From the NCBI GenBank assembly GCA_022451445.1, contig JAKUSY010000095.1:1-9118 (forward strand): a stretch of 9,118 nt of DNA, in the 5' to 3' direction. A program made the position numbers and the translations under genes. The notes under the pieces were generated by a model. The model did not search any database. It was not told where the DNA came from and saw nothing but the letters and a program-made list of their open reading frames with translations. How positions within the stretch are numbered: the stretch's first letter is position 1; each line of letters starts with the position of its first letter. Of the stretch, positions 1 to 7,239 are shown piece by piece. Origin of the DNA: Planctomycetota bacterium (lineage in GTDB: Bacteria; Planctomycetota; UBA8108).

Positions 1-1401
1 GACCCGGCAGAATCTCTTCGGGTTGCGGGTGAACATGATGCAGTCGGTTTCCGGGCGGTCGAGCCCCCTGGCCCGGTACCCCGCCCCCTCGAAGGCGCCC
101 ACCTTGCCGGCGTACTTTTCCGAGCCGAGCATGGGCGCGGTCTTCTTCTTGACCTTCGAGAAGAGCTTCTCCATCTCCTCGGTGGAGGCCTTAGAGTCGA
201 TGAGCTGCTTGCGTTTTTTCTGGTAGGAGTAGGAGGCCTTGTCGTAACCCTCCTGCCCCCAGGGCGTCGGCAGGGGGGTCCCCGCCTCGACGAGGTCCTT
301 CCACTTGAGATTTTTCGGATCCAGCAGCGCCGTGATGTTCGGCTCCCAGGGCTCGACGCCCGGCGGGTTGAAGTCTTCGTAGGAGACCGAGGAGGTGTAG
401 TACTCGTCGGCGAGCCCGGCGAAGGAGTGCCCGAGCTCGTGGACGAAGACGTAGGCGGCCTGGGATGAGTCGGCGGTACAGGTCGACCAGAGATTGAAGA
501 TCCCGCCGCCGCCGTATTTCGCGGTATTGCCCAGTAAGAGCAGCATGTCATAGGGCGCCAGCGCGGCCGATTCCCTGATGGCGTGGTTCTTGTAGGAGAG
601 CACGTAGCGATCGGAGTCGAAGGCGTTGAAGCTCAGTCCCAGCGGGGTGTCGTTCCACTTGCCGCCGCGGGGATTGGTGATCCCCTCCCGCGCCGAGTTG
701 ATGTGAAGCGCCCTCACGTTGAAGCTTCCGCGGTTGGAGGCGAAGGGCTCCACCTTGAACATGGCCTCGACCAGGCGCCGGACATCGGCCTCGAATTTTT
801 TCCTGCCCTCGGCGGTATAGCCGTCGGCGAGGATGAGAAAGTCGACCTTGTTCTTCGCGGGCCCGTTCTCAAAAATTTTGATGATCTCGCCTGGAGCGTT
901 GAGGGGCGAGCGGTTGACGAACCGGCTCGATGGATCCACCACACCGGAGTAGATCTCCTTGAAGGTCCCATCGTTTGAGCGCCTGGTGAGCTCGAGCTGG
1001 ACCTTCTTGCGGGGTTCGGGGAAGCGCTGGGATTCGTGGAAGGTCCGCCAGATGCCCTTCTTCGCCTCGCCGATGGTCTCCCATTCACCGTAGATGCTGC
1101 AGAAACCTCGTGAATAGATGACCCGTTTCGTCTCGAGATCTCTGACCGCGAAGATGTACTTACCAAGCCCGGTGTCATCCACGAGCGCCGTCCTGCTGCC
1201 GGGCCAGTCGCCCTCCAACCGGATCTCATCGAGGCTGACGTGTTCTTCGGTGGCTATGCCCGTGTGGTTGTAGTCAAAGCGCAGGGTCTTGCCGGTAAAG
1301 AGCGTATCGAAATCGGCCAGGGCCGCCGGCTCGCCGGCGGTACGCTCTGCGACGGTGCAGGAGACGGAGACCAGGGCCAGGAGGGGGAGCAGCTTGATCA
1401 T
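1..1401 (-). CDS. M64-family (IgA peptidase-like) zinc metallopeptidase, exported, C-terminus cut by window edge
   Basis: The frame is open for 467 codons from ATG at 1401 to the window edge with no stop, so the gene is partial at its 3' end. Residues 1-14 form a short hydrophobic signal peptide ending at Cys15 (LVSVSC). This is an imperfect lipobox, because Ser rather than Leu/Val lies at -3, so lipoprotein status is probable but not certain. Residues 30-155 fit the beta-rich N-terminal domain found in M64 proteins. Residues from about 170 form the peptidase domain, with VDFLILADGYT near 186 and the zinc site HELGHSFAGLADEYY: His321, Glu322 (catalytic) and His325, with Asp332 the likely third ligand. 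The end TDCIMFTRNPKRFC matches the conserved C-terminal Cys-containing segment of the family, so little of the catalytic domain is missing. GAGAG and AAAAG precede the ATG. The gene lies 110 bases downstream of the ABC ATPase gene on the same strand and may be a looser member of that operon. The substrate is unknown; IgA cleavage is known for only one family member and should not be assumed. Confidence 0.9.
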   Translation of the reverse strand, partial: MIKLLPLLALVSVSCTVAERTAGEPAALADFDTLFTGKTLRFDYNHTGIATEEHVSLDEIRLEGDWPGSRTALVDDTGLGKYIFAVRDLETKRVIYSRGFCSIYGEWETIGEAKKGIWRTFHESQRFPEPRKKVQLELTRRSNDGTFKEIYSGVVDPSSRFVNRSPLNAPGEIIKIFENGPAKNKVDFLILADGYTAEGRKKFEADVRRLVEAMFKVEPFASNRGSFNVRALHINSAREGITNPRGGKWNDTPLGLSFNAFDSDRYVLSYKNHAIRESAALAPYDMLLLLGNTAKYGGGGIFNLWSTCTADSSQAAYVFVHELGHSFAGLADEYYTSSVSYEDFNPPGVEPWEPNITALLDPKNLKWKDLVEAGTPLPTPWGQEGYDKASYSYQKKRKQLIDSKASTEEMEKLFSKVKKKTAPMLGSEKYAGKVGAFEGAGYRARGLDRPETDCIMFTRNPKRFCRV

Positions 1402-1465
1402 CTTTTCTCTCGGGGGACGGGTTGGATGGAATAAGGAGCCCGAAAAACGAATCCATAGGATACAC

Positions 1466-1509
1466 GCTGCGGGTGGCTCCGTCATGGCCGCAGCCCGGCA
1501 ATAACGGGC
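1466..1509 (-). promoter_or_regulatory. Two overlapping potential hairpins between the ABC ATPase and M64 genes
   Basis: Directly after the ABC ATPase stop, GCCCG (1493-1497) can pair with CGGGC (1505-1509). Alternatively GCTGCGG (1466-1472) can pair with CCGCAGC (1488-1494). Both stems use bases 1493-1494, so they exclude each other. No T-run follows directly on the minus strand; the nearest is TTTTT at 1443-1447. It is therefore not a convincing intrinsic terminator. It could be a weak attenuator or mRNA-processing element separating the ABC genes from the peptidase gene, or chance pairing in GC-rich DNA. Confidence 0.2.
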
Positions 1510-1511
1510 CT

Positions 1512-2222
1512 TCAGTCGGTCATCTCGAGGAAGATTTCCTCGAGATCGGAACTATTGTCGGAGCGCAATTCCTCGAGGGTTCCATCGTAGAGCAGTTTGC
1601 CCTGGTGCAGGATTCCCAGGCGCTCGGCGGTGTTTTCGGCGATATCAAGGGAGTGGGTCGACATGAAGATCGTGACGCCTGCCTCACATCGCCTTTTCAG
1701 GAACTCTATCGCGCTTCGAATATTGCGCGGGTCAAGGCCGGCCCAGGGTTCGTCGATGATCGCCACCCCGGGATCGTGAAGGAAGCAGGAGCAGAAGGCG
1801 AGCCGTTGCCGCATGCCGTGGGAGTAGGTGTCGATGAGCTGGTGAGCTTCTCCTGCGAGGGAGAAAAAATCGAGCAACTCCTCGGCGCGCGAGGTGAGCT
1901 TGCCGGGTTCCATGTCGTGGAGACCGCCGGTAAATCTCAGGAATTCCCAACCGGTGATTCTCTCGTAGAGGTAGGGGTGGTCGGGGATGTAGCCAATTCT
2001 TTTTTTCGCCTCCGTCGGGTTCTCAGTGATCTCGATACCCTCGATGAATACCTCGCCCTCGCTGGGCTTCAGGAGCCCGGCCATGATTTTCATGGTGGTG
2101 GTTTTTCCCGCGCCGTTGGGCCCGAGGAAGGTGTAGAAGACGCCGGCGGGAATTTCCAGGTTGAGCTGGTCGACCGCTGTCTTGTCGCCGTATCGTCGCA
2201 CCAGGTTTCGTATTTCAATCAT
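1512..2222 (-). CDS. ABC transporter ATP-binding protein (ABC-2 type exporter ATPase)
   Basis: This 236-residue protein is a complete single nucleotide-binding domain, the usual length for ABC-2-type ATPases. Walker A is GPNGAGKTT (residues 34-42), the signature is YSHGMRQR (133-140), Walker B is VAIIDEP (153-159) with catalytic Glu158, the D-loop is GLDP (162-165) and the switch histidine is His190 (STHSLD). The Q-loop position reads YIPDHPYLYE, with Asp81 where most ABC proteins have Gln; similar Q-loop and YSxGMxQ variants occur in COG1131-type exporters, so this looks like a subfamily trait rather than decay. It has no membrane segment and would act at the cytoplasmic face, powering the permease encoded two genes upstream. 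Its ATG overlaps the stop of the preceding gene by 8 bases (2215-2222), with GGAAA about 8 bases upstream, so translation is probably coupled. The transported substrate cannot be told from the sequence. Confidence 0.95.
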   Translation of the reverse strand: MIEIRNLVRRYGDKTAVDQLNLEIPAGVFYTFLGPNGAGKTTTMKIMAGLLKPSEGEVFIEGIEITENPTEAKKRIGYIPDHPYLYERITGWEFLRFTGGLHDMEPGKLTSRAEELLDFFSLAGEAHQLIDTYSHGMRQRLAFCSCFLHDPGVAIIDEPWAGLDPRNIRSAIEFLKRRCEAGVTIFMSTHSLDIAENTAERLGILHQGKLLYDGTLEELRSDNSSDLEEIFLEMTD

Positions 2223-3132
2223 CAGGTGTTTCCAGTGTTTTCCGGGTGGTTCCAGTCGCCGATGCTGTTTTTTCCAGTCCTGCCACGGCGCGTTTTCTGT
2301 CGGCCGCTTTTCCTAGCACGAGGTCAAGGGGAGGGCCGAGCTCCTGTCGTACAACCTCGCCGTCGGAGGTAACCCAGGAGGTGGAGGTCCTCGATCCATA
2401 CAGGGTCTCTACCACCGAGGTGTCGACGAATACGCCGTCGATCTTTCGCGGTTCTTTGCGCAGGACCCGGACGGTCGCGGATTCGGATCCGAAGCCCAGC
2501 GATGAGAGCGGATCGAAGACCGGTACTCGGTAGGCTTTTCCCGGCTCCATGTCGGCGATGGGGATGGTTGGAGCCAGCCCGTTGGAGAGGGTGAGCTTGT
2601 CACCCGGCAGCTTGACGGCCAGCAGTGGAGACTCGTATTCCTCGTGGTAGAGTTCGACCACGAAATGGCTCCCGTCCGCGCGGCCGAGGAGAAGGAAGCT
2701 CGCCCTGGCCGTTTCCGCTCCGGCCCGTAAGGTGACCAGCGAGAGGTCCATCCTCAGGCTGAGCGGCTTCATGCTCTCAGCCAGGACGAGACGCCCGGTG
2801 ATTTCGAATTGCCGGTTGTCAGGCAGGAACCTTGCCAGGATGCCGGGGACAGGCACACGTCCCCTGTAGACCGTCTCGATGCCGATGTGATATTCGTTGC
2901 CGCCATCGATGTAGAGCTTCTCGACGGTATAGCCGGTGTAGCCGATGCGCTTGCCCTTGTGGCGGATGGACATCCAGCTCTCTCGCCGGCTCCCGCTTGC
3001 GAGGTAGTCCTGGATGCCGTTCTTGAATTGCCCGAGCTTGTCGAGCTCCGCCTCGCGCGAGACCAGCAGGGCGTTCATGAGGATCCAGAAGGAGATGATC
3101 AGCATTGAGAGAAAGATCTCGAGGTATTTCAA
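2215..3132 (-). CDS. Membrane-anchored protein of unknown function, resembling the region before transglutaminase-like domains
   Basis: The protein has 305 residues. A single N-terminal hydrophobic segment (about residues 5-24) is followed by a charged helix (25-50) and a long, probably beta-rich domain expected outside the cytoplasmic membrane. Several motifs are of the type seen in the N-terminal region of bacterial transglutaminase-like proteins: WMSIRHKGKRIGYTGYTVEKL near 53-73, a central ITGRLVLAES...LSLRMDLSL strand pattern, and STSWVTSDGEVVRQELGPPLDLVL near 250-273. There is no Cys/His/Asp catalytic core after it; the chain ends in a low-complexity tail. I chose the TTG at 3132 because it forms a 4-base TTGA overlap with the TGA at 3129 that ends the repaired permease frame, with GGAG about 11 bases upstream. 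The next in-frame ATG is codon 10 (3105), inside the membrane segment. Tucked between permease and ATPase genes, it is probably an accessory subunit of the transporter; this is inference. Confidence 0.75.
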   Translation of the reverse strand: MKYLEIFLSMLIISFWILMNALLVSREAELDKLGQFKNGIQDYLASGSRRESWMSIRHKGKRIGYTGYTVEKLYIDGGNEYHIGIETVYRGRVPVPGILARFLPDNRQFEITGRLVLAESMKPLSLRMDLSLVTLRAGAETARASFLLLGRADGSHFVVELYHEEYESPLLAVKLPGDKLTLSNGLAPTIPIADMEPGKAYRVPVFDPLSSLGFGSESATVRVLRKEPRKIDGVFVDTSVVETLYGSRTSTSWVTSDGEVVRQELGPPLDLVLGKAADRKRAVAGLEKTASATGTTRKTLETPDD

Positions 3133-3253
3133 AACTCACAGCGCTCCAGGTTGCGTTCTCCCATCCTCAAAACGCTGCGGGAGAGGGCGAGGGTGAAGCC
3201 GGCGGCGAGGAGACAACTGGCCAGCCTGATCGAAAACGAGTGGCGTTCGAGGG
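3129..3253 (-). other. Displaced C-terminal coding segment of the ABC permease (after apparent frameshift)
   Basis: In the frame one base back from the permease reading frame, this stretch encodes LERHSFSIRLASCLLAAGFT and then LALSRSVLRMGERNLERCEF before TGA at 3129. That is a positively flanked hydrophobic helix of the kind that ends ABC permeases. The in-frame tail of the permease here is instead SNATRFRSGW followed by a Pro/Ser/Ala-rich stretch, typical of out-of-frame GC-rich DNA. Adding one C to the CCC run read on the minus strand at 3251-3253 would join AAAQP directly to LERHSF and give a 558-residue protein. The restored stop at 3129-3131 overlaps the TTG start of the next gene by four bases, which supports this as the ancestral gene end. 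Confidence 0.8.
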
Positions 3254-4804
3254 CTGAGCGGCCGCCAGGACCAACTCCGGCAGTGCCTGGATGCCCACCA
3301 GCAGGGCTATCGTGAGGGCGCTGGCGAAGAAGTTGAGAGTTCCCCCCAGGCCGACAGCGATCCGGGCCGGATTGCTCTCCTGGAAGCTCGGGTAGGCGGC
3401 CCCTAGCCCCACCGCCAGAGAGGTCAGGCAGAAGGTGGCGAGGACCATCGTGTAAATGGCCGAGAGGAAAAATTCCGGGGGACTCCGCAGGGCTATATTG
3501 GACACCGTTATGGTCAGGAGCCCCAGCGGCAGGATGATCGCCATGGCGAAGGTTCCCTTCTGGGTCATCAGGCGTCGGCGGGAAATGGGCGCCAGCCCGA
3601 TAACCCAGAAGGCGCGGCCCTCGAGGCTGAAGAGAGGGTAGATGAAGCGGGAGGTGAAGGAGGAGATGATCATGCAGACTGCGACCTGGTTGGCGAAGTA
3701 GATGAAGCGGTAGAGGCGGATGTTGTTGACGCTGTCCTTGAAGAGCTCCGGTACCTGCAGGAGGCTGAGCGAGTAGATCGCCATCAGCAGCAGGAAGAGC
3801 AGGGCCTGGGCCAGCTGGGAGGGATTGCGGATGAAGAGCAGGAGGTCTTTGTGCAGCAGGGCTCTGAGGGGGCCGTTGCCGGGGAACCAGCCCGGGCCCG
3901 GTCTGCTGTAGGTCGACCGCGTGCCGGAGCCGGAGCCCTGGTGGGCCGTCCATTCCCTATTGTAGAACCTGTTGCCGTAGAGCGACAGCAGCGGCAGAAA
4001 GATGAGGGTATTGGCCAGCAGTGTGAGCGTGTTGCGGAGGACCTCGGGATGGGCTCCGTGAACCGCTGAGCTGATCGCTGTGCTGGCCCAGCGGCTGGGT
4101 GACCAGGGTGAGCGGAAGGCCTCGAAGCCCGAGGCGAAGCGGTCGAGTACCAGGAGACTCTTGCGGCCTCCTTCGATGGTGCCGAATTCGAAGGAGCGCA
4201 GGAACAGCCAGGTCAGCAGCGCAAAGACGGCCAGCGCCCCCAGGATCAGCGTTCGCGCGGAGAGCCTCCTGAAGAGGGGGGCGAGGAATACGGTGAGCGT
4301 CGCTCCCAGGAGTCCGGCGAAGAGAACGAAGCTGAGCATCACCACCGCCATTTCCGCGTAGTAAAGCGAAGGGGCGCTCTCGTGTACTCCGTAGGCCACC
4401 ATCACGGGCAGGCAGAGGAAGAGGGTCGCCCAGGAGCTGATGGCGATGGATTCCGCCAGCTTCAGCAGGAGTATTGAGCGGGGGCGTGACGGGGTCTGGA
4501 AGAGAAAGGTCGTCTCCTTGCCGCGGAAAAGGGCCGCGTAGGAGATGATCACGGTCGAGATGATTACCAGGACGAGCAGCGCCATCAGCAGCAAGGAGAC
4601 CATCTTGGCGTTGAGATCGCCGAACACCTTGAAGTCGGCGATGAACCGGAAGCTGTTGAGGCTCATCCAGTAGCCGAGGCCAATCACGTTGCCCAGTCCG
4701 AAGAAGATGACCAGGCTCTTAGCTATCGAGTCTCTCTTGAGGTTGAGGATGGAGTTGCGCACGCTCGAGATGCGCAGTCGCAGGACGGATGTGACGGCGC
4801 TCAT
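3167..4804 (-). CDS. ABC transporter permease, about 12 membrane segments, frameshifted near the C-terminus
   Basis: As sequenced the frame encodes 545 residues. Hydrophobic segments lie near residues 30-48, 68-92, 115-140, 152-176, 184-202, 258-276, 333-350, 366-384, 416-435, 446-470 and 487-505. The halves are separated by a hydrophilic loop (280-318). Segments such as LHKDLLLFIRNPSQLAQ (317-333) and FSLEGRAFWVIGLAPISRRR (392-411) are characteristic of the large permeases paired with ABC-2-type ATPases (the family Pfam calls a putative ABC exporter, PF16949, from memory). It would form the membrane channel for the ATPase at 1512-2222. Its ATG overlaps the stop of the upstream aminopeptidase gene as ATGA (4801-4804). 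After residue 518 (codon 3251-3253) the frame appears lost and 27 unrelated residues replace a final membrane helix that is still encoded down to 3129. This is either a sequencing or assembly error or a real mutation; if real, the product lacks its last helix and may not function. Confidence 0.92.
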   Translation of the reverse strand: MSAVTSVLRLRISSVRNSILNLKRDSIAKSLVIFFGLGNVIGLGYWMSLNSFRFIADFKVFGDLNAKMVSLLLMALLVLVIISTVIISYAALFRGKETTFLFQTPSRPRSILLLKLAESIAISSWATLFLCLPVMVAYGVHESAPSLYYAEMAVVMLSFVLFAGLLGATLTVFLAPLFRRLSARTLILGALAVFALLTWLFLRSFEFGTIEGGRKSLLVLDRFASGFEAFRSPWSPSRWASTAISSAVHGAHPEVLRNTLTLLANTLIFLPLLSLYGNRFYNREWTAHQGSGSGTRSTYSRPGPGWFPGNGPLRALLHKDLLLFIRNPSQLAQALLFLLLMAIYSLSLLQVPELFKDSVNNIRLYRFIYFANQVAVCMIISSFTSRFIYPLFSLEGRAFWVIGLAPISRRRLMTQKGTFAMAIILPLGLLTITVSNIALRSPPEFFLSAIYTMVLATFCLTSLAVGLGAAYPSFQESNPARIAVGLGGTLNFFASALTIALLVGIQALPELVLAAAQPSNATRFRSGWPVVSSPPASPSPSPAAF

Positions 4805-5901
4805 ATCGAACCCGCTTCAAGAAGCTTTTCCAGTTCCCCATGTCCCCGGTCCCGGGCCGTTCGCAGTGCCTCGAGTAGCTTCCTGGGATGACCTCCGGAT
4901 TTTTCCTGGAGCCGGGCGATCTTGGCAAGCTGCGCCTTGTAGGTTTCACTGGCGACGACCTTGGCGTTCGAAGACAGGGTGATGGTGTCGACCGAGAAAA
5001 GTTCCCTGGCGGCGATGGTAGCCGTGGCGAAGAGTTCCTTCTTCCGGGTCAGCTTGAGATCGCGGGGAGTCGGGCTCCTGTAGAGGGTGTCGAGGTCATT
5101 CTTCAGTCTCGAGATGAGCTCGCTGTACTGGCTGTCACGCTCGATCGCCCGGTGGTACTCATCCAGTTCGTCCCGGCTGGCGGCTTCCGGGTGACGCTGG
5201 AAGAACAGGCGGGCGCCCTCGCGTCCCATGTGGGTGGCGAAGCCCTCGTTGAGCTGGCTTCGTGAGGGGATATAGAGGGTTCGGTGGGTGAGCTCGTGCA
5301 GGAGCAATTCAACCAGCTCCGGCATGGAGAGGGAGAGCATGCCCGACAGCAGCGGATCGCTGAACCAGCCCAGGGTGCTGTAGGCCTCGACGGGGAAGAC
5401 CTCGGCGTCCCAGCCGGCTTCCCTGAGGGCGAGGGCCTCCGCTCGCGCATCTTCAGGATCGAAGTAGCCCTTGTAGGGAACGCAGCCGATGAGCGGGAAG
5501 CACCACTGGTAGGGAATAAGGGCCAGTGGATGGCTGGCGACGACCGTATAACTCACCGAACCTCCTCCCGTATCGAAATAGGAGGTATAGGAATCGCCCG
5601 GCTCGAGCCCCAGCTCGTCCCTGGCGAACTCGATGACCCGGGGTATCCAGCTCATCCGGCCGCGCTGGGCTTCATCGAGAGACGCCTGCAGGGACTCATC
5701 GTCCAGCGGCACCCGGTTTACAGAGATATCGAGCTGTCCGAGTCCCTGCTGGAAAACATAGGGGGCCCCGCAGCCGCTCTGCAGGAGGGCGATGAGCAGC
5801 GCCGCCGGCAGGAGAACCTTCCCCAGCCCCGGCTGCTTAGATACGCGGCGCGTTTCTTCCTCAGTCGAGGTCGCGCGCCAGTAGATCTTCCTGGGTTTCA
5901 C
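4801..5901 (-). CDS. Putative lipoprotein aminopeptidase (COG4324 type), zinc-dependent
   Basis: From the GTG at 5901 the protein has 366 residues. A hydrophobic stretch ending in LLQSGC gives a good lipobox, with Cys44 as the lipidated residue, so the enzyme should sit on the envelope. Conserved family segments follow: CFPLIGCVPYKGYFDPEDA (134-152), AYSTLGWFSDP (173-183) and the zinc site HELTHRTLY (His202, Glu203, His206), with NEGFA 12 residues on, where Glu219 is the likely third ligand. It is expected to trim peptides from the N-terminus; the substrate is unknown. The start is uncertain. GTG 5901 has GAGG 9 bases upstream but gives a long N-region and overlaps lysA by 41 bases. TTG at 5937 would extend it further. 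CTG at 5826 would give an ideal 18-residue lipoprotein signal and lies just after lysA, following GAGGAAG at its stop, but CTG starts are rare. The gene end overlaps the permease start (ATGA), which indicates co-translation. Confidence 0.87.
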   Translation of the reverse strand: MKPRKIYWRATSTEEETRRVSKQPGLGKVLLPAALLIALLQSGCGAPYVFQQGLGQLDISVNRVPLDDESLQASLDEAQRGRMSWIPRVIEFARDELGLEPGDSYTSYFDTGGGSVSYTVVASHPLALIPYQWCFPLIGCVPYKGYFDPEDARAEALALREAGWDAEVFPVEAYSTLGWFSDPLLSGMLSLSMPELVELLLHELTHRTLYIPSRSQLNEGFATHMGREGARLFFQRHPEAASRDELDEYHRAIERDSQYSELISRLKNDLDTLYRSPTPRDLKLTRKKELFATATIAARELFSVDTITLSSNAKVVASETYKAQLAKIARLQEKSGGHPRKLLEALRTARDRGHGELEKLLEAGSI

Positions 5902-7165
5902 GTCGCACCACCTCGCGAGCCTTTCCCTGCTTCGCAAAGACGACAGCAGGCCTGTAGAAGAAGTTGTAGTTGCTCGCCATGGTGTGATTGTAAGCTCCCG
6001 TGCATTGAACGGCCAGCAGGTCGCCGGATTTTGGCTCCGGAAGAAAGGCCGCCGGAATCAGCGTGTCGGTCTCGCAGTGCCGGCCGGCTATCCGGACCTC
6101 CATGGAGGCGTCCTCTCCAGCCCGGTTGGCGAGCAGGACGGGATAGGGCGCGTCGTACATGACGGGTCTCGGATTATCCGAGAGTCCGCCATCGACGGAG
6201 ACGTAGGTGCGGGTGCCGCCGTCGGCCGAGGGCACGGTCTTGATGGGACCGATCTCATAGAGGGTCAACCCCAGTTCTCCGACGATGGATCTCCCCGGCT
6301 CGATCCCGATACGGGGGGTCTCGAGGCCCCGCTCATCGGCCTCCCGGGCGATTCCATCGATGATCGCCCCGGCGAGCGATTGCAGCGCGGGCGGGTCGTC
6401 GGTCTCCTCGTATTGAATCCCCAGGCCGCCGCCGAGCACCACCAGCTCCGCGCTCCAGCCGGGTTTTTCCCTGGCGCTGAGCAGGAAGTCCATCAACCGG
6501 GCCGCCAGCAGCTGGAAGGGTTCGAGCTCGAGGATCTGGCTGCCGATGTGCGAATGAATTCCGATGAGTTCGATGCCCGGCAGGGAGAGACATTCTTCGA
6601 GTGCCTCGAGCGCCGCCCCGGTCTCTACCGTGATTCCGAACTTGGTGTCGTTGCGGCCGGTCGAGATCGCGTCGAGGGTGTGAGCGTCGATTCCCGGGGA
6701 TACCCTGAGAATCGATCGTTGGCGTACGCCCCGCGTTACAGCCAGCTCCGAGAGCCTCCTGTATTCATCGATCGAGTCGATTGCGACCAGCCCGATCCCG
6801 AGCTCGAGAGCGGCTTCGAGATCTTCGTCTTTCTTGAAATTCCCGTGCAGGGTCACCTTGTCGAGGGGAACGCCGGCCTCGGCAACGAGGCGAAGCTCTC
6901 CAAGTGATGCCACGTCGAGGTGGAGGCCGGCTTCGCTCGCGAGCCGGACCATGGCCTTGCAGAGAAACGCCTTGGAGGCGAAGGCGACGATCGGTTTGTC
7001 AGCCTGTGCCTCGAAAGCTTCCCTGTACTCGATGCAGCGTTGACGAAGAGCCTCCTCGTCCATCACATAGAGGGGTGTTCCGTGGACCCTGGCCAGCTCG
7101 ACAGTGTCGCAGCCGCCAACCTCCAGATGTCCCTGCTCGTTGATAGTCTGTGTTCCAAATAGCAT
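5861..7165 (-). CDS. lysA: Diaminopimelate decarboxylase
   Basis: LysA converts meso-diaminopimelate to L-lysine plus CO2 using pyridoxal phosphate, the last step of lysine synthesis, in the cytoplasm. The 434-residue length is normal. An N-terminal TIM-barrel domain carries the PLP lysine Lys65 (AFASKAF), a phosphate/ring-binding HSHIGSQ (204-210), GGGLGI (245-250) and EPGRS (289-293). The C-terminal beta domain provides the cross-subunit active site: Cys364-Glu365 (GRHCETDTL) and Tyr392 (GAYNHTMASNYN). All key residues are present. I chose ATG 7165 because MLFGTQTINEQGHLEVGG is the standard LysA opening; a TTG at 7201 would add 12 residues unlike the family. It follows fumC by 74 bases on the same strand and its 3' end overlaps the aminopeptidase gene, so it may lead or sit within the downstream operon. 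Confidence 0.97.
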   Translation of the reverse strand: MLFGTQTINEQGHLEVGGCDTVELARVHGTPLYVMDEEALRQRCIEYREAFEAQADKPIVAFASKAFLCKAMVRLASEAGLHLDVASLGELRLVAEAGVPLDKVTLHGNFKKDEDLEAALELGIGLVAIDSIDEYRRLSELAVTRGVRQRSILRVSPGIDAHTLDAISTGRNDTKFGITVETGAALEALEECLSLPGIELIGIHSHIGSQILELEPFQLLAARLMDFLLSAREKPGWSAELVVLGGGLGIQYEETDDPPALQSLAGAIIDGIAREADERGLETPRIGIEPGRSIVGELGLTLYEIGPIKTVPSADGGTRTYVSVDGGLSDNPRPVMYDAPYPVLLANRAGEDASMEVRIAGRHCETDTLIPAAFLPEPKSGDLLAVQCTGAYNHTMASNYNFFYRPAVVFAKQGKAREVVRRETQEDLLARDLD

Positions 7166-7239
7166 CTTTGTATTCAACAGTCTCTTGTGGGCTCGGTGCA
7201 ATGAAAAGCGGACCGCCTATTTAAATGAAGGGACGGGTG

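Noticed and set aside
714..1229. 171-codon minus-strand open frame inside the M64 gene region
   Set aside because: It is Ser/Arg/Pro-rich out-of-frame reading; the M64 frame through the same bases carries the real domain and zinc motif.
1422..2372. 316-codon plus-strand open frame opposite the ABC ATPase
   Set aside because: It lies antisense to a gene with all ABC motifs and has no recognisable domain; long antisense frames are expected in GC-rich coding DNA.
3129..3953. 274-codon minus-strand open frame overlapping the permease
   Set aside because: Most of it is Pro/Gly/Leu-rich out-of-frame reading of the permease. Only its last 40 or so codons are meaningful, as the displaced permease C-terminus.
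5284..6162. 292-codon plus-strand open frame opposite the aminopeptidase and lysA
   Set aside because: It spans two well-supported minus-strand genes and is low in recognisable structure.
5984..6907. 307-codon plus-strand open frame opposite lysA
   Set aside because: The opposite strand encodes LysA with all catalytic residues; this frame is a codon-bias shadow without plausible domains.
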